Positions 59,686 to 64,000 of a DNA stretch of 64,000 bases are shown piece by piece. The position numbers and the translations under genes are program-made. The notes below the pieces were generated by a model that worked only from the letters and a program-made list of their open reading frames with translations, was not told the DNA's origin and did no database searches. Source of the DNA: Actinomyces oris. GTDB lineage: Bacteria; Actinomycetota; Actinomycetes; Actinomycetales; Actinomycetaceae. Each line of letters opens with the position of its first letter. Position 1 is the stretch's first letter. Location: the NCBI RefSeq assembly GCF_001553935.1, contig NZ_CP014232.1, positions 310,001-374,000 of the forward strand. The letters are read 5' to 3'.

Positions 59686-59712
59686 CGTTGCTGGGTTGCG
59701 GAGCAGCCGGGC

Positions 59713-61206
<1,494 letters not shown>

Positions 61207-61471
61207 CGTTATCGACTCCTGATTGTCGGTTTCGCGGACCCGCCCCGCCTATGGGGTGGGTAGGGCCGGACTCAGACCAAGGTCTCAGTGGCGGACCGGC
61301 CGGGCGCCCAGCGCCTTGCATGTGCCCCCAGCCTAACGTCCCAGACGGCGAATGGCGCCGTTTTGTCAGAACATAATCGGGGCGTTGACCACATCGTGAT
61401 CTTGGCATCCCCTCCGCAGCGCCGCTGATACAGCACCCGAGGGACACCCTCCCCGGACGGGAGCGCGCGCA
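61207..61471. promoter_or_regulatory. iolA promoter region with operator 4
   Basis: Upstream of iolA, TTTTGTC-AG-AACATAA (61361-61376) matches the shared operator with a degenerate right half. The iolD terminator ends upstream at about 61472, so iolA appears to have its own promoter here. Confidence 0.5.
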
Positions 61472-61514
61472 CGGCGGGGGTCCACGGCACCATCAGCCGT
61501 GGACCCCCGCCGTC
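61472..61514 (-). terminator. Strong hairpin after iolD
   Basis: A perfect 18-bp stem (61472-61489 with 61497-61514) with a 7-base loop lies 62 bases past the iolD stop on the minus strand. Confidence 0.85.
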
Positions 61515-61576
61515 GCGGCCGGCGCAGGAGCGCGCCGTCATCCGCGTCCTACCTGCGATCCCTTCAGGTAGTGGCC

Positions 61577-63484
61577 TTACAGGTAGTGACGTTGAGGCTT
61601 GCGGTCACGCAGGTACTCCTCGTAGGCGCGCTGTGTGGACTCCAGCTCGGAGACCCCCGAGACCGGGACGTCCCACCAGCTCGAGCCGGGCGGGTTGGGG
61701 CCGTAGAGGTCGGTCTCGATGTGGATCATCGTGGGACGGTCCGAGGCCTCGGCCTGGCGGTAGGCCTCCTTGAACTCCGCGATGGTGTGGACCTCGAGGA
61801 CGTCCAGGCCCCAGGAGCGGGCGTTGGCGGCGATGTCGACACCGTCGATGACCTGCTCGTCGGCCAGGTGGCTGCCCTCGCCGCGCCGGCGGTACTTGGT
61901 GCCGAAGCGCTGGGAGCCGCGGGACTCCGACAGGGCACCGATGGAGCAGAAGCCGTAGTTCTGCAGCAGGACGTAGATGACCTTGATGTTCTCCTGGACC
62001 ACGGTGGCCAGCTCCATGGGGAGCATCTGGTAGGTGCCGTCGCCCACGATGGAGACCACCTCGGCCTCGGGGCGGGCGAGCTTGACGCCCATGGCGGCGG
62101 GCACCTCGTAGCCCATGCAGGAGAAGGCGTACTCCACGTGGTACTGCAGCGGGCTGCGGGCCTGCCACAGGGCCTGGAGGTCACCGGGCATGGAGCCGGC
62201 GGCGTTGATGACCACGTCCTCCTCCCCCATGAGCTCGTTGAGGGCGCCGAAGACCTCGGTCTGGGCGGGCAGGGGCCCGTGGTCCAGGTGGTAGCAGCGC
62301 TCGGTGGCCTTGAGCCAGGCCTCCTTCTCCGCGGTGATCTCCTCGGAGTAGGCCGCATCGACGCGGTAGTCCGCGAGCGCCTCTGTCAGGGCCGCCAGGG
62401 CCTCGCGGGCGTCGGCCACCACCATCTCGGCGCTCTCCTTGGCGGCGTCGAAGGGGGTGACGTTGATGTTCACGAACTTCACGTCGGGGTTCTTGAACTG
62501 GGTCTTGGAGGCCGTGGTGAAGTCGGAGTAGCGGGTGCCCACGCCGATGATGAGGTCGGCCTTGTCGGCGATGTGGTTGCCGGAGTCGCAGCCGGTGGAG
62601 CCCACGCCGCCCACGGCGCTGGGGTGGTCGAAGTTGATGGCGCCCTTGCCGGCCTGGGTGTCGCCCACCGGGATGCCGGTGGCGGTGGCCAGGGCGCGCA
62701 GCTCCTCGCTGGCTCCGGCGTAGATGGTGCCGCCGCCGGCGATGATGAGGGGACGCTTGGCGGCCTTGATGAGGGCGACGGCGCGCTCCAGGGCTGCGGG
62801 CTCGGGCACCGGGCGGCGCACGTGCCACACGCGCTTGCGGAACAGCTCCACGGGCCAGTCGAAGACCTCGGCCTGGACGTCCTGGGGCATGGCGATGGTG
62901 ACCGCGCCGGTCTCGGCGGGGTCGGTGAGCACGCGCATGGCGCTCAGCAGTGAGGGGATGAGCTGCTCGGGCCGGTTGATGCGGTCGAAGAAGCGCGAGA
63001 CGGGGCGGAAGGCATCATTGACGCTGACGTCCAGGCTAGTGGGGTCCTCCAGCTGCTGGAGGACGGGGTCGGGGACGCGGGTGGCGAACTGGTCGGAGGG
63101 GAAGAGCAGCACCGGAAGGCGGTTGGTGGTGGCCAGGGCGGCCCCGGTGACCATGTTGAGGGAGCCCGGGCCGATGGAGGCCGTGCACATGTAGGTCTGG
63201 AGGCGGTTGGTGGTCTTGGCAAAGGCGGCGGCCGCGTGCACCTGCCCCTGCTCGTTGCGGGGCATGATGTAGGGCATCTCCTGCTCGCCGTCGGCGCGGG
63301 CGATCTCGTTCTGCAGGAGGGCCTGGCCGATGCCGGCCACGTTGCCGTGGCCGAAGATGCCAAACGCCCCGGCGATGAGGCGCTGCTCGACGCCGTCGCG
63401 CTCGGAGTACTGGTTGGACAGGAAACGGATGGTGGCCTGGGCGACCGTCAGGCGGATCGTGCCGGCGTAGGCTTCGTTGCTCAT
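61577..63484 (-). CDS. iolD: 3D-(3,5/4)-trihydroxycyclohexane-1,2-dione hydrolase
   Basis: This 635-residue thiamine-diphosphate enzyme opens the ring in inositol catabolism to 5-deoxy-glucuronate. The TPP domains are visible: the activating Glu in QALLQNEIARADG-like LLQNEIARADGEQ, and VVSIVGDGTYQMLPMELATVVQE with the GDG metal site. The N-terminal stretch IRLTVAQATIRFLSNQYSERDG matches IolD. It is co-oriented with iolB at 63538 with 53 bases between them. Confidence 0.95.
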   Translation of the reverse strand: MSNEAYAGTIRLTVAQATIRFLSNQYSERDGVEQRLIAGAFGIFGHGNVAGIGQALLQNEIARADGEQEMPYIMPRNEQGQVHAAAAFAKTTNRLQTYMCTASIGPGSLNMVTGAALATTNRLPVLLFPSDQFATRVPDPVLQQLEDPTSLDVSVNDAFRPVSRFFDRINRPEQLIPSLLSAMRVLTDPAETGAVTIAMPQDVQAEVFDWPVELFRKRVWHVRRPVPEPAALERAVALIKAAKRPLIIAGGGTIYAGASEELRALATATGIPVGDTQAGKGAINFDHPSAVGGVGSTGCDSGNHIADKADLIIGVGTRYSDFTTASKTQFKNPDVKFVNINVTPFDAAKESAEMVVADAREALAALTEALADYRVDAAYSEEITAEKEAWLKATERCYHLDHGPLPAQTEVFGALNELMGEEDVVINAAGSMPGDLQALWQARSPLQYHVEYAFSCMGYEVPAAMGVKLARPEAEVVSIVGDGTYQMLPMELATVVQENIKVIYVLLQNYGFCSIGALSESRGSQRFGTKYRRRGEGSHLADEQVIDGVDIAANARSWGLDVLEVHTIAEFKEAYRQAEASDRPTMIHIETDLYGPNPPGSSWWDVPVSGVSELESTQRAYEEYLRDRKPQRHYL

Positions 63485-63537
63485 CGTGGTTCTTCTCTGC
63501 TCTTCTCAGGTGGTGGGGCGGTCGAAAGGCGGATCGG

Positions 63538-64000
63538 CTAGTCGTTCATGGGGGTCATGGGCAGGCGCGGGTCGACCTCCTGGTCCTCCCAGGTCTGGCG
63601 CACCCAGGTGTGGTGGGGGTCGTCGGTCATGAGCCACACGGAGTCCTCGGCGGGGCCGGCCATGACGTTGAGGTAGTAGAGGTCGTAGCCGGGGGCGGCC
63701 ACGGAGGGGCCGTGGTAGCCGTAGGGCATGACGACGACGTCGCCGCCGCGCACCTCGGTGCACACGTCGATGTCGTGGCCGGGCGAGGGGTAGATGCGCT
63801 GGAGCGCGAAGCCCTCGGCGTCACCCTCGCCGGCGCGGACCTGGTAGTAGTAGATCTCCTCCAGGACCCGCTCGACCTCGGTGTGCTCGTCGTGCTTGTG
63901 GGGCGGGTAGGAGGACCAGTTGCCTCCGGGGGTCAGGACCTCGCAGGCCAGCAGGTGGGAGGTCTCGACGTCGTTGCCCAGGGCGTAGTTGTTGACCTGG
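63538..64000 (-). CDS. iolB: 5-deoxy-glucuronate isomerase, C-terminal part
   Basis: The gene is cut by the window end. The 154 visible residues start at QVNNYALGND and include NWSSYPPHKHDEHTEVERVLEEIYYYQV with the cupin metal ligands, PYGYHGPSVAAPGYDLYYLNVMAGP and the end PRLPMTPMND, as in IolB. The enzyme isomerises 5-deoxy-glucuronic acid before the kinase IolC. The start lies beyond 64000, and iolC, iolE and iolG probably lie further on. Confidence 0.93.
   Translation of the reverse strand, partial: QVNNYALGNDVETSHLLACEVLTPGGNWSSYPPHKHDEHTEVERVLEEIYYYQVRAGEGDAEGFALQRIYPSPGHDIDVCTEVRGGDVVVMPYGYHGPSVAAPGYDLYYLNVMAGPAEDSVWLMTDDPHHTWVRQTWEDQEVDPRLPMTPMND

Larger units (their letters stand above)
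59190..59712. other. Region between iolT and iolA
   Basis: This 523-base gap holds the transporter promoter side with operator 3 and the hairpin C2 downstream of iolA. No supported gene. Confidence 0.5.

Overview
The window is high-GC actinobacterial DNA. Gene content and order suggest an Actinomyces of the oral A. oris/naeslundii type; this is an inference from the complete urease cluster, the actinobacterial ATP synthase neighbourhood with DUF2550 and nucS, WecA and the PspC-type signalling genes, and no species marker was searched. I saw no rRNA, tRNA, CRISPR array or prophage.

Layout. 1-7418: rpmJ (cysteine-free L36), then ureABCEFGD, a urea transporter and purU on the plus strand. 7496-12481: a lower-GC hypothetical gene, a DinB-like gene, a frameshifted nagA, a winged-helix gene and nucS. 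12823-23016: one minus-strand chain tsaC-wecA-atpI-like-atpBEFHAGDC-DUF2550, with several stop/start overlaps. 23157-28633: a PspC-domain histidine kinase and response regulator opposite a PspC membrane protein, followed by two small membrane proteins. 28693-36552 is the most mosaic part: a DJ-1 protein and an alpha-amylase, then a 47-codon basic peptide gene, McrBC, and a ribbon-helix-helix antitoxin with a Doc toxin. Four copies of a G/C-box array (A1-A4) lie at the borders of these last modules. 36652-46590: hydrolases, a frameshifted carboxymuconolactone decarboxylase-like gene, a GH3 glycosidase with reversed domain order, a DUF4143 ATPase next to a 23-bp-period repeat, and a second two-component system. 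46784-50082: an ABC exporter divergent from that system. 50083-53500: a DUF2510/SHOCT gene between two copies of another palindromic repeat (B), then guaA. 53954-64000: a small membrane protein, a zinc alcohol dehydrogenase, two MFS transporters, and the inositol genes iolA, iolD and iolB (cut by the window end).

How the genes work together. The urease block imports and hydrolyses urea. The iol block imports and degrades inositol; a shared palindrome near TTGTC-NN-GACAA occurs in four promoter regions there and suggests one local regulon. The PspC kinase system and the 44.8-50.1 kb kinase/ABC set look like two envelope-stress or drug-response modules.

The observations most worth following are the A arrays (boxes spaced 19/20/19 bp around a central inverted repeat) that bracket defence and toxin cargo, the 23-bp-period repeat that resembles a transposon end, and the shared iol operator. 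Two single-base homopolymer frameshifts (nagA and the decarboxylase-like gene) may be assembly errors.
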